From: Bacillus sp. ISL-41
GTDB taxonomy: Bacteria; Bacillota; Bacilli; Bacillales; Cytobacillaceae
Assembly: GCF_018613235.1 (NCBI RefSeq)
Contig: NZ_JAGGQP010000027.1
Span: 1 to 64,000 of the forward strand
Reading direction: 5' to 3'
Length of the DNA: 64,000 bases
The position numbers were made by a program, and so were the translations under genes. A model generated the notes under the pieces. That model was given only the letters and a program-made list of their open reading frames with translations, was not told where the DNA came from and did not search any database. This document shows, piece after piece, positions 51,589 to 60,673 of this stretch. Each line of letters starts with the position of its first letter. Positions within the stretch are counted from its first letter, which is position 1.

Positions 51589-52614
51589 CTATGCGTGGTC
51601 GTTCCTCTTCCCCTGAACATAGTCCTTATTAAATAAAAACAACCTCAGAAGCAGGTACAGTGATGGCAGAAGCAGCCCAAGCCCTGCAATGAACGCAATG
51701 ATAAGTGCAATGGCCATCGCTTCATTTGTAAAGCTGTCGTATATGCTGAGAAACGGATATAGCAGATACGGGTAGTGCGAAATACCATAGGCAAAAAAGG
51801 CGATAAAGAATTGGCCGGTCAAAAGTCCGAACGCCACGCCATATGCCTTGCGTTTTCCAATCAGGTACACGGTTCCCACAAACAGGATGAAGGAGATGGC
51901 AAACAGCCACCATAAATCAACCAGTCTGCTGTAATGCTCAGGGTTATGGCCCCTAAGTTCCACGATGATGCCTGTTGCCGTAACGATTGCCGGCACAGAC
52001 CAAATCAAGGCATACTTCCTTAGCAGTTCCGTAGCCGGTTCATCCTGTGCCTTATTCGCATACCAAGTTAAAAAAATGGCTGAGATATAAAGAACTGCAG
52101 TCAGACTCAGGACAACAATGCTCCATGTCAATGGACTGGTGAAAAGAGCCCAGTAGTCCAACGCGATCCCCGAAGCCGTCTCCTCCACAAAGCCTCCCTC
52201 TGAAATCGTCAGCACGATCGATAGTGAGGCAGGGATGAACAAGCCAGTGAGTCCATATAAATACGTGTATCTCTTATGCTTCAATCCGCCGTAAGTCGTG
52301 AACGCATAATATGCTCCGCGAATCGCGAGCAAAACAACTCCAATGCTGGCCGGTACCAGCAGGATAGTTCCATAATAATAAGCCGTTTTAGGAAAGAAGC
52401 CGACAATTCCTACGAAGAAAAACACAAGAAATACATTGGTGACCTCCCAGACAGGCGATAAGTATCGCTGGATGATTCCTGTGAGGATATGCTGCTTTCC
52501 TCTGAATAGGCTGTATGCATTGAAAAAACCTGCACCGAAATCGATGGAAGCGACGATGACATAACCAAATAGAAAGAGCCAAAGAACTGAAATCCCTACT
52601 ATCTCAAGCGTCAT
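51589..52614 (-). CDS. cydB: Cytochrome bd ubiquinol oxidase subunit II CydB (341 aa)
   Basis: The structural partner of CydA in the bd-type O2 reductase. About eight to nine helices; it begins LWLFLFGYVIVASIDFGAGF, typical of CydB, and has EVTNVFLVFFFVGIVGFFP. It overlaps cydA by four bases and is followed by cydS. cydCD, needed for assembly, is not in the window. Confidence 0.94.
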   Translation of the reverse strand: MTLEIVGISVLWLFLFGYVIVASIDFGAGFFNAYSLFRGKQHILTGIIQRYLSPVWEVTNVFLVFFFVGIVGFFPKTAYYYGTILLVPASIGVVLLAIRGAYYAFTTYGGLKHKRYTYLYGLTGLFIPASLSIVLTISEGGFVEETASGIALDYWALFTSPLTWSIVVLSLTAVLYISAIFLTWYANKAQDEPATELLRKYALIWSVPAIVTATGIIVELRGHNPEHYSRLVDLWWLFAISFILFVGTVYLIGKRKAYGVAFGLLTGQFFIAFFAYGISHYPYLLYPFLSIYDSFTNEAMAIALIIAFIAGLGLLLPSLYLLLRLFLFNKDYVQGKRNDHA

Positions 52615-53957
52615 CGAAACTCACCTTCCTTCTCCAGTTCCCTGTCTGCCAGTTCCTGTTCAACTGTATTTTTCCGAAACATTCTTGTTAATACTACGGT
52701 GCTGCCAACTGCCAGGATCAAGTATAAACCAGCAAACAGAAGCAGCATCAAATCGACCTGTCCGCTTGTCGTTGCCGCATCCTCAACTTTCATGATTCCT
52801 CGGAGGATCCATGGCTGCCTTCCAACTTCGGCGAACCACCAGCCGAGTTCAATCGCCACCATCGATAACGGTCCGCCGAAGACAATCAGCCAGCGGTACC
52901 ATCTTGTCCTGATAAAACTCCATTTCATCCACACGCCCACAACATAGACAAGCGAAAGGGCCATCATCCACATCCCAATTGTCACCATTCCATCAAACAG
53001 ATAATGGATGTACAATGGCGGGATCTCGTCTTCAGGGAATTCATTCAGGCCAATCACTTCAGCGTTAGGGTCGCTATGAGCCAAGATACTCAGTGCATAA
53101 GGAATTTCAAGCGCATATTTTACTTCGCCGTCATCAAGAACACCATACAACATCAACGGTGCCCCCTCATGCGTCTCAAAGTGCCACTCTGCTGCTGCCA
53201 ACTTTTCTGGCTGGTATTCTGCGAGGTATTTACCCGAGAAATCGCCGATGACCGCAGCGGCAATCGAAAAGATAAGGCCAATTTTCATCGTTAAAAATAA
53301 TGCTTTTTTATGGTAGACATGATCGGATCCTTTTAAAAGCCGGAATGCGCCAATCGACGCGAGTACAAATGCTGATGTCATATAAGCTGTCGCCAGCACA
53401 TGGGCGACCTTTGTCGGCATCGCCGGATTAAACATCGCCAGAACCGGGTTGATATTGACCAGCTGGCCGTTCACAAGGTCAAAGCCTTGCGGCGCATTCA
53501 TGAATGCATTAACAATCGTGATGAACACGGCTGAAAAAGAAGCCCCAACCGCAACTGGGATCAGCAGCAGCAAATGTTTCTTCTGGTTTTCAAACCGGTC
53601 CCATGTATATAAGTAAATTCCCAGGAAAATTGCTTCAAAGAAAAACGCGAATGTCTCCATGAACAGCGGCAGAGCGATGACATTGCCCGCCAGTTCCATA
53701 AAATTGGGCCACAGCAAGCTCAGCTGCAAGCCAATCGCCGTCCCGGTCACAACTCCGACCGCAACAGTGATGACAAAGCCGCGCGTCCATCTCCTTGCCA
53801 GCAGGATATAATGCTCATCTTGTTTTTTGATTCCCAGCCACTGAGCGATCATAATCATCAGCGGTATTCCCACCCCGATGGTGGCATAAATAATATGGAA
53901 GGATAATGTAAGCTCCGTCAACACACGGCTGAAAAAAACTGATTCTTCATTCCCCAT
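52611..53957 (-). CDS. cydA: Cytochrome bd ubiquinol oxidase subunit I CydA (448 aa)
   Basis: The haem- and quinol-binding catalytic subunit. The haem ligand His is in LTLSFHIIYATIGVG (residue about 18), a second His in PTKVAHVLATAYMTS, and Met in FDGMVTIGMWMMALSL. The Q-loop is of the short type common in Firmicutes. High O2 affinity suits low-oxygen growth. It is preceded by a 31-aa membrane ORF and a promoter region with a Rex-like site. Confidence 0.95.
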   Translation of the reverse strand: MGNEESVFFSRVLTELTLSFHIIYATIGVGIPLMIMIAQWLGIKKQDEHYILLARRWTRGFVITVAVGVVTGTAIGLQLSLLWPNFMELAGNVIALPLFMETFAFFFEAIFLGIYLYTWDRFENQKKHLLLLIPVAVGASFSAVFITIVNAFMNAPQGFDLVNGQLVNINPVLAMFNPAMPTKVAHVLATAYMTSAFVLASIGAFRLLKGSDHVYHKKALFLTMKIGLIFSIAAAVIGDFSGKYLAEYQPEKLAAAEWHFETHEGAPLMLYGVLDDGEVKYALEIPYALSILAHSDPNAEVIGLNEFPEDEIPPLYIHYLFDGMVTIGMWMMALSLVYVVGVWMKWSFIRTRWYRWLIVFGGPLSMVAIELGWWFAEVGRQPWILRGIMKVEDAATTSGQVDLMLLLFAGLYLILAVGSTVVLTRMFRKNTVEQELADRELEKEGEFR

Positions 53958-53974
53958 TTTTCAATACCCCTTTT

Positions 53975-54070
53975 CTATCCAGCAAAAATTCGGCCGATAA
54001 AAGACAATCCCATGATTGCCGCTACAATAAAAGCAAGCCACATAAGCATTCTTTCTTGTTTTTTATACAT
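53975..54070 (-). CDS. 31-aa single-span membrane peptide leading the cyd operon
   Basis: ATG 54070 follows AGAGGTGA; stop 53975-53977, then 17 bases to cydA. The peptide starts MYKKQERMLMWLAFIVAAIM and ends SFIGRIFAG; one helix with a positive N-terminus. Position and ribosome site argue that it is translated. It could be another small bd-oxidase subunit, an assembly peptide or a leader. I know no named family. Confidence 0.65.
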   Translation of the reverse strand: MYKKQERMLMWLAFIVAAIMGLSFIGRIFAG

Positions 54071-54087
54071 AAAGTCACCTCTGGAGT

Positions 54088-54145
54088 TTGTTCACTAAAT
54101 CACATTTTTACGCAGCCTTTGACCTAATCTTTTATACAGTATAAA
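54088..54145 (-). promoter_or_regulatory. cyd operon regulatory region: Rex-like site and palindrome
   Basis: Bases 54088-54105 match the Rex consensus (TTGTGAA-N4-TTCACAA) at 12 of 18 positions. A perfect palindrome TTTATACAGTATAAA lies at 54131-54145 and contains a minus-strand TATACT. In B. subtilis Rex represses cyd at low NADH; control here is by analogy. Confidence 0.45.
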
Positions 54146-54236
54146 TGTGAGAGAAATATGTTATGTAATCCATTTTGGCGTCTTTCATTTCATTCCCGTT
54201 CTCCGGCCTGTTAAAACGAAAAAAAACAGTATATTG

Positions 54237-54884
54237 TCAGTGTGAACGTTTAGGTATTTCAAGCTTTTCTTTATATCTTTGGAAAAACCAAATAACAGCT
54301 GCCACCCACAGACCGCTGGCAAGAAAACCGCCTATGATATCGCTTGGATAATGGACACCTAGATAAACCCTGCTCAACCCAATCGCCAAGATCATAAAAG
54401 TGCTGAGGATGATGACAGTGACTCTCCCCATCCGGGTTGGAACGTGGCGCCAGAGCAGAAAAGCAAGGATGCTGTAAAACGAAAAAGCATTCATCGCATG
54501 GCCGCTCGGAAAACTGTATCCCCCTATTTCAATCAGCCTGTGGAAATCCGGTCGTTCTCGATGAAAATACAGTTTCAGCAACCTGTTCAGAATCGGTGTA
54601 ATATAAACTACAGACAGAAAAACAAGGATTTCCAGCCTGTGTCTTAACACATAAAAAAGGAATAGAAAAATGGGAATCGTCAAGATTACGATGAATTTTA
54701 AAGAGCCAATATAGGTAAAGAATTTCATCGCCACAGTCAGACCGTCTGCTTCGAGCCCCTGCACAGCATCAATGACAAGCTGATCGAATACAACTAGATG
54801 TTCAGCCTGTACCAGATAAGACATAATGATAAAGCAGAATAACGAACCAAAAAAGGCGATTAATAGCTGAAGATTGAACTTCAT
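54237..54884 (-). CDS. PAP2-family membrane phosphatase (215 aa)
   Basis: Six helices with the three PAP2 motifs: KLYFHRERP (motif 1), PSGHAMNAFSF (motif 2, catalytic His) and SRVYLGVHYPSDIIGG (motif 3). It dephosphorylates lipid phosphates such as undecaprenyl pyrophosphate or phosphatidylglycerol phosphate at the outer face. It may recycle the lipid carrier for the glycan genes that lie upstream on the same strand, but a terminator separates them. Confidence 0.9.
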   Translation of the reverse strand: MKFNLQLLIAFFGSLFCFIIMSYLVQAEHLVVFDQLVIDAVQGLEADGLTVAMKFFTYIGSLKFIVILTIPIFLFLFYVLRHRLEILVFLSVVYITPILNRLLKLYFHRERPDFHRLIEIGGYSFPSGHAMNAFSFYSILAFLLWRHVPTRMGRVTVIILSTFMILAIGLSRVYLGVHYPSDIIGGFLASGLWVAAVIWFFQRYKEKLEIPKRSH

Positions 54885-55002
54885 GAACCTTGTTCCCTCC
54901 CATGAATTCTAAATCCTCCTTACTATTCCCAAATCCGTTATTTTAAAAAGACTTTTGGATGATTACCTCATTAGCAAGTTAGCAACATTCACAAGCCAAA
55001 CA

Positions 55003-55033
55003 AAAAAAGGGATGAGTTCACTCATTCCCTTTT
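55003..55033 (-). terminator. Terminator overlapping the ugd 3' end
   Basis: GGGATGAG/CTCAT-TCCC with a seven-U minus-strand tract; the stem includes the stop codon at 55018-55020. Confidence 0.8.
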
Positions 55034-56349
55034 AAAATAACCGCCGGCCTCCCGACTGGATAATATTCAATTGTTCCGCATGCCTTAAGGGCAGTTTCAT
55101 CCAGACAGTTCCTGCCGTCAAAGATGATTGGCTGCTTCATGACAGCCACTAATGCTTCGAGTTCTAGCTGCCTGAACTCCTTCCACTCTGTGACGATGAA
55201 CAGCGCATCTGCACCTTTTGCAGCCTCCATTGCTGAGTCCATATATGTGATGGCATCGCCGATGACTTTCCTTGCATTGTTTGCTGCAACTGGATCGCAG
55301 GCTGCAACCTCAGCTCCAGATGCGGTTAAGGCCTGTGCAATTTTGATCGATGGTGCTTCCCTCATGTCATCCGTTTCCGGCTTGAATGAAAGGCCGAGCA
55401 TGGCGATTTTCTTTCCCTTTAGCTCTCCTAAACGTTTCATCGCCTTATCAACAAGCAGCTTTTGCTGCTGGTCATTGATAGCAATCGTCTCTTCCAATAA
55501 TGTAAACGGAATCCCCAGCTCCCTGGATGTATGAAGCAGCGCTTTTACATCCTTTGGAAAACAGGATCCGCCGTACCCTATTCCGGCCTTTAAAAAGGCT
55601 GATCCAATCCGTTTGTCAAAGCCCATTCCTCTCGCAACATCTTCCACGTCTGCTCCGACAGCTTCGCACAAATTGGCAATTCCATTGATAAAGCTGATCT
55701 TCGTTGCCAAAAAAGCATTGGAAGCGTATTTAATCATTTCAGCGCTTCTCACATCCGTCAATAAAAATGGCACATTCAGCGGCCGGTACATCTCCTCGAT
55801 TTTTTCAGAGGCTCCCTCATCGTCAGAGCCTATGATAATCCTGTCCGCTTTCAAGGTATCCTGGATGGCTGATCCCTGCCGCAGGAACTCAGGGTTGGAG
55901 ACCATCTTGATCTCAATGTTATTTTTCAACTGCCCTAGTAACAGTTGTTTCAAATATTCATTCGTGCCCACTGGCACCGTACTTTTAACCACGATAATAC
56001 AATCCCGGACGATATGCTGGGCGAGATCCTTTGCCGCTTGCTCAAGAAAGCTCAAGTCCGCCTGCCCGTCATCACTCTGGGGTGTACCGACAGCAATGAT
56101 GATGACTTCCGCTTCCCTTAATCCATGCTGATGGGAAGCAGTGAAGGCCAGTCTTCCTTCGGAGGAATTTTTGACCAGAAGCTCTTCAAGTCCTGGTTCA
56201 TAAATCGGGGACTTCCCTTCTTTCAGGAGGTCTATTTTCCTTTCATCAACGTCTATGCAAACGACTTCGTGGCCGATTTCAGCGAGGCAGACTCCGGTGG
56301 ATAACCCTACATAGCCTGTTCCAAGTACAGCGACCTTCATGTCAGTCAC
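55018..56349 (-). CDS. ugd: UDP-glucose 6-dehydrogenase (443 aa)
   Basis: It makes UDP-glucuronate from UDP-glucose with NAD+. The N-terminal Rossmann motif is [10 protein letters not shown] (residues 10-19); the catalytic Cys is in [10 protein letters not shown] (about residue 260), and [17 protein letters not shown] follows. Full length. It overlaps the upstream galU by eight bases, so UDP-glucose synthesis and oxidation are coupled. Similar to TuaD/YtcA of B. subtilis. Confidence 0.94.
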   Translation of the reverse strand: MTDMKVAVLGTGYVGLSTGVCLAEIGHEVVCIDVDERKIDLLKEGKSPIYEPGLEELLVKNSSEGRLAFTASHQHGLREAEVIIIAVGTPQSDDGQADLSFLEQAAKDLAQHIVRDCIIVVKSTVPVGTNEYLKQLLLGQLKNNIEIKMVSNPEFLRQGSAIQDTLKADRIIIGSDDEGASEKIEEMYRPLNVPFLLTDVRSAEMIKYASNAFLATKISFINGIANLCEAVGADVEDVARGMGFDKRIGSAFLKAGIGYGGSCFPKDVKALLHTSRELGIPFTLLEETIAINDQQQKLLVDKAMKRLGELKGKKIAMLGLSFKPETDDMREAPSIKIAQALTASGAEVAACDPVAANNARKVIGDAITYMDSAMEAAKGADALFIVTEWKEFRQLELEALVAVMKQPIIFDGRNCLDETALKACGTIEYYPVGRPAVILKGNE

Positions 56350-57238
56350 ACTCTCTCTTCATGCCCGTCATCTCGTACACGTCATTTAAATACTGAATGA
56401 CATCATCCCTGGTATCTTCTCTTTCCAGAGCAAAATCCATCGTTGCCTTTATAAAACCGATTTTATCCCCGATATCATATCGCTTGCCCTCAAAGTTGTA
56501 GGCCAATACTGCCTGCCGCCTATTCAGCTCATTAATGGCATCGGTCAATTGTATTTCTCCGCCGTGGCCGGTGGGAAGCTGTGCCAGGACTTCAAAAATT
56601 TCCGGCCTCAATACATAGCGTCCCATAATCGCATAATTGGAAGGAGCCTTATCTTTTGACGGCTTTTCTACCAGAGAATCGATATAGAATAAGTTCGGTT
56701 CCAGGTTCGCTCCCTTTGGCTTTACGATTCCATACTTACTTACATCGGTATCTGGTACGCTTTGAATAGCAATGACAGAGCTATTGCAGTATTCAAATAC
56801 GTTGATGATTTGCTTTAAGCATGGGACCTCTGACTTTACTATGTCATCGCCAAGCAAAACAGCAAAAGGTTCATTGCCGATGAAACTCCTGGCGCAGAGG
56901 ATAGCGTGCCCCAGGCCAAGTGCTTCCTTTTGCCTGACATAATAGATCTTTGCCAGGCTTGATATATTTTGGACTTCTTCTAAAATAGCAAGCTTATTCT
57001 TTCTTAGTAACGCATCTTCCAGCTCATAGGATTTATCGAAATGATCCTCTATCGATCTCTTTCCCCTGCCGATGATGATAATGATTTCCTCAATCCCCGA
57101 GGCTACTGCTTCCTCTACAATATATTGGATTGTCGGCTTATCAACGATCGGCAGCATTTCCTTTGGCTGCGCTTTTGTTGCCGGTAAAAATCGTGTCCCG
57201 AGCCCGGCTGCCGGGATAATCGCTTTGCGGATTTTCAT
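56342..57238 (-). CDS. galU: UTP-glucose-1-phosphate uridylyltransferase (298 aa)
   Basis: It makes UDP-glucose. N-terminal nucleotide motif [17 protein letters not shown], then [20 protein letters not shown] and [21 protein letters not shown] chose ATG 57238, after GGGAGG; an upstream frame of 20 codons lacks a ribosome site. Paralogue of GtaB/YngB. UDP-glucose feeds ugd and probably the glycosyltransferase next door. Confidence 0.94.
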   Translation of the reverse strand: MKIRKAIIPAAGLGTRFLPATKAQPKEMLPIVDKPTIQYIVEEAVASGIEEIIIIIGRGKRSIEDHFDKSYELEDALLRKNKLAILEEVQNISSLAKIYYVRQKEALGLGHAILCARSFIGNEPFAVLLGDDIVKSEVPCLKQIINVFEYCNSSVIAIQSVPDTDVSKYGIVKPKGANLEPNLFYIDSLVEKPSKDKAPSNYAIMGRYVLRPEIFEVLAQLPTGHGGEIQLTDAINELNRRQAVLAYNFEGKRYDIGDKIGFIKATMDFALEREDTRDDVIQYLNDVYEMTGMKRECD

Positions 57239-57357
57239 ATGCTGCCTCCCTTTTGAATTCCATAGTCTTGTATATTCAAAAGGCCAAGCTCCCGGCACGT
57301 TAAAGGCCTACCAATTCGAAAATAGACTATTAACGCATGAGTTAGCTAGATTTCTGT

Positions 57358-58125
57358 CTATTCATGAAGAGGCCTGAAAACTTTTTTAATAAAACGGGGC
57401 AGCAGCTTCGGAAGGATCTTCTTGCGCCTTTTCAACAGCACAGTCACCATCGCCTTTTTCTCTTCTTTAGTCATCATCCAATCGTCAGGGATGGTAGAAA
57501 CAATTTCCTCTATTAAAAAAATCGGGATCGTCTGGATTAACTCGAGGTATTCAGTGAATGCCTCTTCTTTTTCAATAAAAGCTGCCATCATTCGCTGAGC
57601 TGAGCTCTTCCTCAACCCTGTCGGCAAATTTCCGATGCTTTGAATCTCCCAATTATAAGACCCGAGAATCTCGGCGTGGTCAATGATCCATAAATGATAA
57701 ACATCCTTTGTATCTTCCTGTAATAGAATATTTTTGCGAGTCCGATCCCTGTTGCCAAGCCAATAATCAAGCAGGATGATTCCCGCCAGCGTCTCTGCAT
57801 TCACAATCCCGGAGACATCTGTTACTTGGTGGCCGTCAAGGCAGTTCGGCACATACAGAGAGGCAAATTGAAACTGCGCAGGAGTAAATTGAACGTAATC
57901 AGGAATCATTGCAGCAAATTCCTCGGGAATTTCGACCAGCGTGGCAAAAGGAACAGGCAAACCGAGGTATCTTGCGAGGCAATAGGCCACCCATTCATTT
58001 GGCAAGGTTTTCCCAAAACCAGGCTGGAAAAATTTCACGACATAATCTCTGCCATCATCGAAAGCGATGAGATGGGCATTCGATTTCCCTTCTAATTTCC
58101 TTCGGTAGGCAACAGGTTTAATCAT
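57358..58125 (-). CDS. HipA-like kinase-fold protein (255 aa)
   Basis: A HipA-like kinase domain protein. It starts MIKPVAYRRKLEGKSNAHLI and has the catalytic-loop pattern LGNRDRTRKNILL (Asp and Asn) and a metal site in IIDHAEILG. I start at ATG 58125, four bases after AGAGGAGGAG; the gene overlaps the glycosyltransferase's 3' end by eight bases, so the two are coupled. There is no HipB antitoxin gene, so it is not a toxin-antitoxin module. Substrate unknown. Confidence 0.75.
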   Translation of the reverse strand: MIKPVAYRRKLEGKSNAHLIAFDDGRDYVVKFFQPGFGKTLPNEWVAYCLARYLGLPVPFATLVEIPEEFAAMIPDYVQFTPAQFQFASLYVPNCLDGHQVTDVSGIVNAETLAGIILLDYWLGNRDRTRKNILLQEDTKDVYHLWIIDHAEILGSYNWEIQSIGNLPTGLRKSSAQRMMAAFIEKEEAFTEYLELIQTIPIFLIEEIVSTIPDDWMMTKEEKKAMVTVLLKRRKKILPKLLPRFIKKVFRPLHE

Positions 58126-59224
58126 GGCTCTCCTCCTCTGCATTTCCATGGATGATTTCGTACAATAGATCGATATACTGGTCCGCAACGACTTCAATGG
58201 CAAAATGCTGCTCGACATGCTGGATAGCTGCTTTGGACATTTGCTGCTGCCAATCAGGGGAGTCAATGATGGAGTACAGCTTTTGGACGGCATCCTCGAC
58301 ATTTTGTCCGTAGTAGAGCATGCCGGTTTTCTCCTGGAGCACCAGCTCTGTTACAGGCATCATGTTCGACGCCACTACAGGTACACCGCATGCCATTGAT
58401 TCAATAAAGGTATTGCCGAAGGATTCAGACTTGGTCGTCGCCAGCGTGCAGCCCCCGGATTTACGGATTTTCGCATAGACGTGAGGCATTTGCTGATAAG
58501 GAATGACAGGGTGCCATTTAAGGATATCTGTCAGGTTTTCCTCCTGCCATTTGGCTGCGAACTGTTCCCGTTGGACGCTTTGCGCACCGCCGATCAGCCA
58601 AATTTCAATATCCTTTCGTTCAGCTTTGATTCTTTTGGCTATTTCCAGAAGCATCGGCCAGTTTTTCCGTTTATCGACTCGGCCAATCCAACCGATGATT
58701 TTCTTTTCTTCCGGCAGCACCGGGGCTTGATGATAATCGATTTCCCTTTCCCTCAAAGGGCGGAAGAAAGATGTATCCACTCCGTTATAAATCACCTGGA
58801 CTGGCTCAGTTTCAGTTAATATGGAAACGACTCGCTTTTGATAATTGGAAGGGACAATGATGGTTTCAGGTTCAATTCCCCTGAAAGTTCTTAAATGAGG
58901 CTGAAGCTTGATAATTTCTGGGGTACGGGCCTCTATAATCACCGGGCCTGTATAGTTCGCTTTCCGGATCCATTTATAGGCATCCTTCGTATCGATAACG
59001 ATAATCGCATCAAAATTATTGGCTTTGATGATCCCTACTATTTCGTTTTCATCTTTCGTCAGGTAGACTGGAGCAATATCCTCCATGATATGAAGCCCGC
59101 CATGATCGGTCGTATACAAAAACTCGGTATCAATTCCATGCTTTTTAAAATAGATGGAACGATTCCTCCACCCGGCGTTCACTCCGCCAACAGTCAGCAG
59201 CCGCCAGATTACTAGTACTTTCAT
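58118..59224 (-). CDS. GT4-family glycosyltransferase (368 aa)
   Basis: A GT-B retaining glycosyltransferase. C-terminal donor-site motif SESFGNTFIESMACGVPVVA (E-x7-E), with GWIGRVDKRKNWPMLLEIAK before it. It resembles CotSA-type spore coat and surface-glycan transferases. It lies between two kinase-fold genes and near galU/ugd, so UDP-glucose or UDP-glucuronate are likely donors. Confidence 0.9.
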   Translation of the reverse strand: MKVLVIWRLLTVGGVNAGWRNRSIYFKKHGIDTEFLYTTDHGGLHIMEDIAPVYLTKDENEIVGIIKANNFDAIIVIDTKDAYKWIRKANYTGPVIIEARTPEIIKLQPHLRTFRGIEPETIIVPSNYQKRVVSILTETEPVQVIYNGVDTSFFRPLREREIDYHQAPVLPEEKKIIGWIGRVDKRKNWPMLLEIAKRIKAERKDIEIWLIGGAQSVQREQFAAKWQEENLTDILKWHPVIPYQQMPHVYAKIRKSGGCTLATTKSESFGNTFIESMACGVPVVASNMMPVTELVLQEKTGMLYYGQNVEDAVQKLYSIIDSPDWQQQMSKAAIQHVEQHFAIEVVADQYIDLLYEIIHGNAEEESHD

Positions 59225-59268
59225 TTTGCAATCTCCTCTCTATGGATTGGGCATCCTCCTGGACTTAT

Positions 59269-60285
59269 TTACTTTTTCCGTTTCTTTTTCTTCTTTTTCT
59301 TATCCAGGCTCTTCATGATTTTATCCCACGATGGGTCTCCAGCAAGGCTGTTCGTTTTTTCAGCATTTTTATTAAAAAATGATGATAAATCGATTTGTCG
59401 CTGCTTCTTGTTTTTGCCTTTAAGCTTTCTGGCCTTTTTAGGTTCCAATCCCATTTCTCTTCCCTCCCAGTATTCATCGATTTTATCCATGACCGCTTCA
59501 GGGTCTTCCCCACGGGCAAGCATCGTCTTCACCCATTCCTCCTTGAACACCTTGTGCATCATGTTTTCCAGCTGGCGCAGATGGACCTTTTTATCAGAAG
59601 TCGTTAACAGACGGTCACTTAATTCGCGTAACTTTTCCTTATCCGGTTCCTCTTCAAGCAAGAGATAATAGATTTCGCGGGAGATGTCTTCCATCTCGAT
59701 ATAGTACTTCCATTCCTCATACAGCTCTGGCTTCAGGGATTGAACATGCTCCAAAAAGATCTTCTTATTCTTTTCACCAAGTGAAGTCATCAGCTTCCTG
59801 GGATAAGGATATACCCTGTCACGCCAAACGGCCCTGGCAACATCAATCACCTTCAGAGTGCCATCAGGCTGAAGGTAGATTTGCCTTTTATGATGATCAA
59901 TCCGGTCATAGCCAATCTCCTTGAAGGTGATCAGCATGTGGATTAATTTCAGCGACAGCTCCTCACTCAAAGGCTGGGACTGCAAATACTCCCTAACATC
60001 CACCCCTTTGATGATCTCCATGGCAATGTACAAATCTCCCTTCGCATACAGGCGTGGAAAAAGATCTGATTGCTGGCCGAGAGAAAGAGCGTAATACTCT
60101 CGCTCACAGTCCTCCTCATTGCCAAACACCTTCACACAAATATCATCGCTCAATTTAAAAACAGCCCCCTGGCGGCCCTTTCCGATCATCACAAGAGGGG
60201 AATCATTCACAACGTCTACATCCTCATTCTCCAGGTTCGTAACCCTGATCTCCTTCATGCACTTTTTCAAATACTTCGTATCCAC
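59269..60285 (-). CDS. Serine/threonine kinase-like protein with Lys-rich tail (338 aa)
   Basis: A kinase fold: glycine loop IGKGRQGAVFKL, VAIK-type Lys in CVKVFG, catalytic loop IDHHKRQIYL and metal Asp in KVIDVAR. The catalytic Asn is replaced by Gln (HRDxxxxN reads DHHKRQ), so activity is uncertain. YrzF/YbdM-like in B. subtilis. The C-terminus is strongly basic (KKKKKKKRKK). I start at GTG 60285, six bases after AAGGAGG. It is first in the unit that continues into the glycosyltransferase. Confidence 0.8.
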   Translation of the reverse strand: MDTKYLKKCMKEIRVTNLENEDVDVVNDSPLVMIGKGRQGAVFKLSDDICVKVFGNEEDCEREYYALSLGQQSDLFPRLYAKGDLYIAMEIIKGVDVREYLQSQPLSEELSLKLIHMLITFKEIGYDRIDHHKRQIYLQPDGTLKVIDVARAVWRDRVYPYPRKLMTSLGEKNKKIFLEHVQSLKPELYEEWKYYIEMEDISREIYYLLLEEEPDKEKLRELSDRLLTTSDKKVHLRQLENMMHKVFKEEWVKTMLARGEDPEAVMDKIDEYWEGREMGLEPKKARKLKGKNKKQRQIDLSSFFNKNAEKTNSLAGDPSWDKIMKSLDKKKKKKKRKK

Positions 60286-60409
60286 AATGCTCCTCCTTGC
60301 TATCCTCAAGTTTCAGTTCTTAATTAATAAATTCAAGGTTGGCCAAAAACGTAAGGGCATGAATCTAGTAAAAGCAAAATGTGTGCAAGTAGAGATGTTA
60401 GTGGAGATG

Positions 60410-60565
60410 GATGACGGACAATAATTGCTTTGTTTAAATCTTTTCTGTCCGTCATGACCCTGATGACCGACAATAATTGCTTTGCTTGCTTCTTTTCTGT
60501 CCGTCATAGCTGGTTGATGGACAGAAATTGCTGAGTTCCCACCCTTGTTGTCCATCATGACCAGA
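60410..60565. repeat. Three 52-bp repeat units (third locus)
   Basis: ATTGCT recurs at 60424, 60476 and 60527 (spacing 52, 51). Copy 1 ends ATGACGGACA/TGTCCGTCAT pair perfectly over 10 bp. Copy 3 ends TGATGGACA/TGTCCATCA pair over 9, with C:G changed to T:A. Same period and end motif as at 47411 and 49177. It lies between divergent genes. Confidence 0.85.
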
Positions 60566-60673
60566 TTGGCGGTTATATCTCGGTTCGGCTTTGGTTCAAT
60601 GTCATCCACCAATGGCTGGCGCTTTTTTTCTTTGTCCTGTAGAGGTAAAATAAATCTGAAAGGAAGTGGAAAG

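Noticed and set aside
57358-58125. HipBA toxin-antitoxin module
   Set aside because: No HipB-like HTH gene is adjacent, and the gene is coupled to a glycosyltransferase instead.
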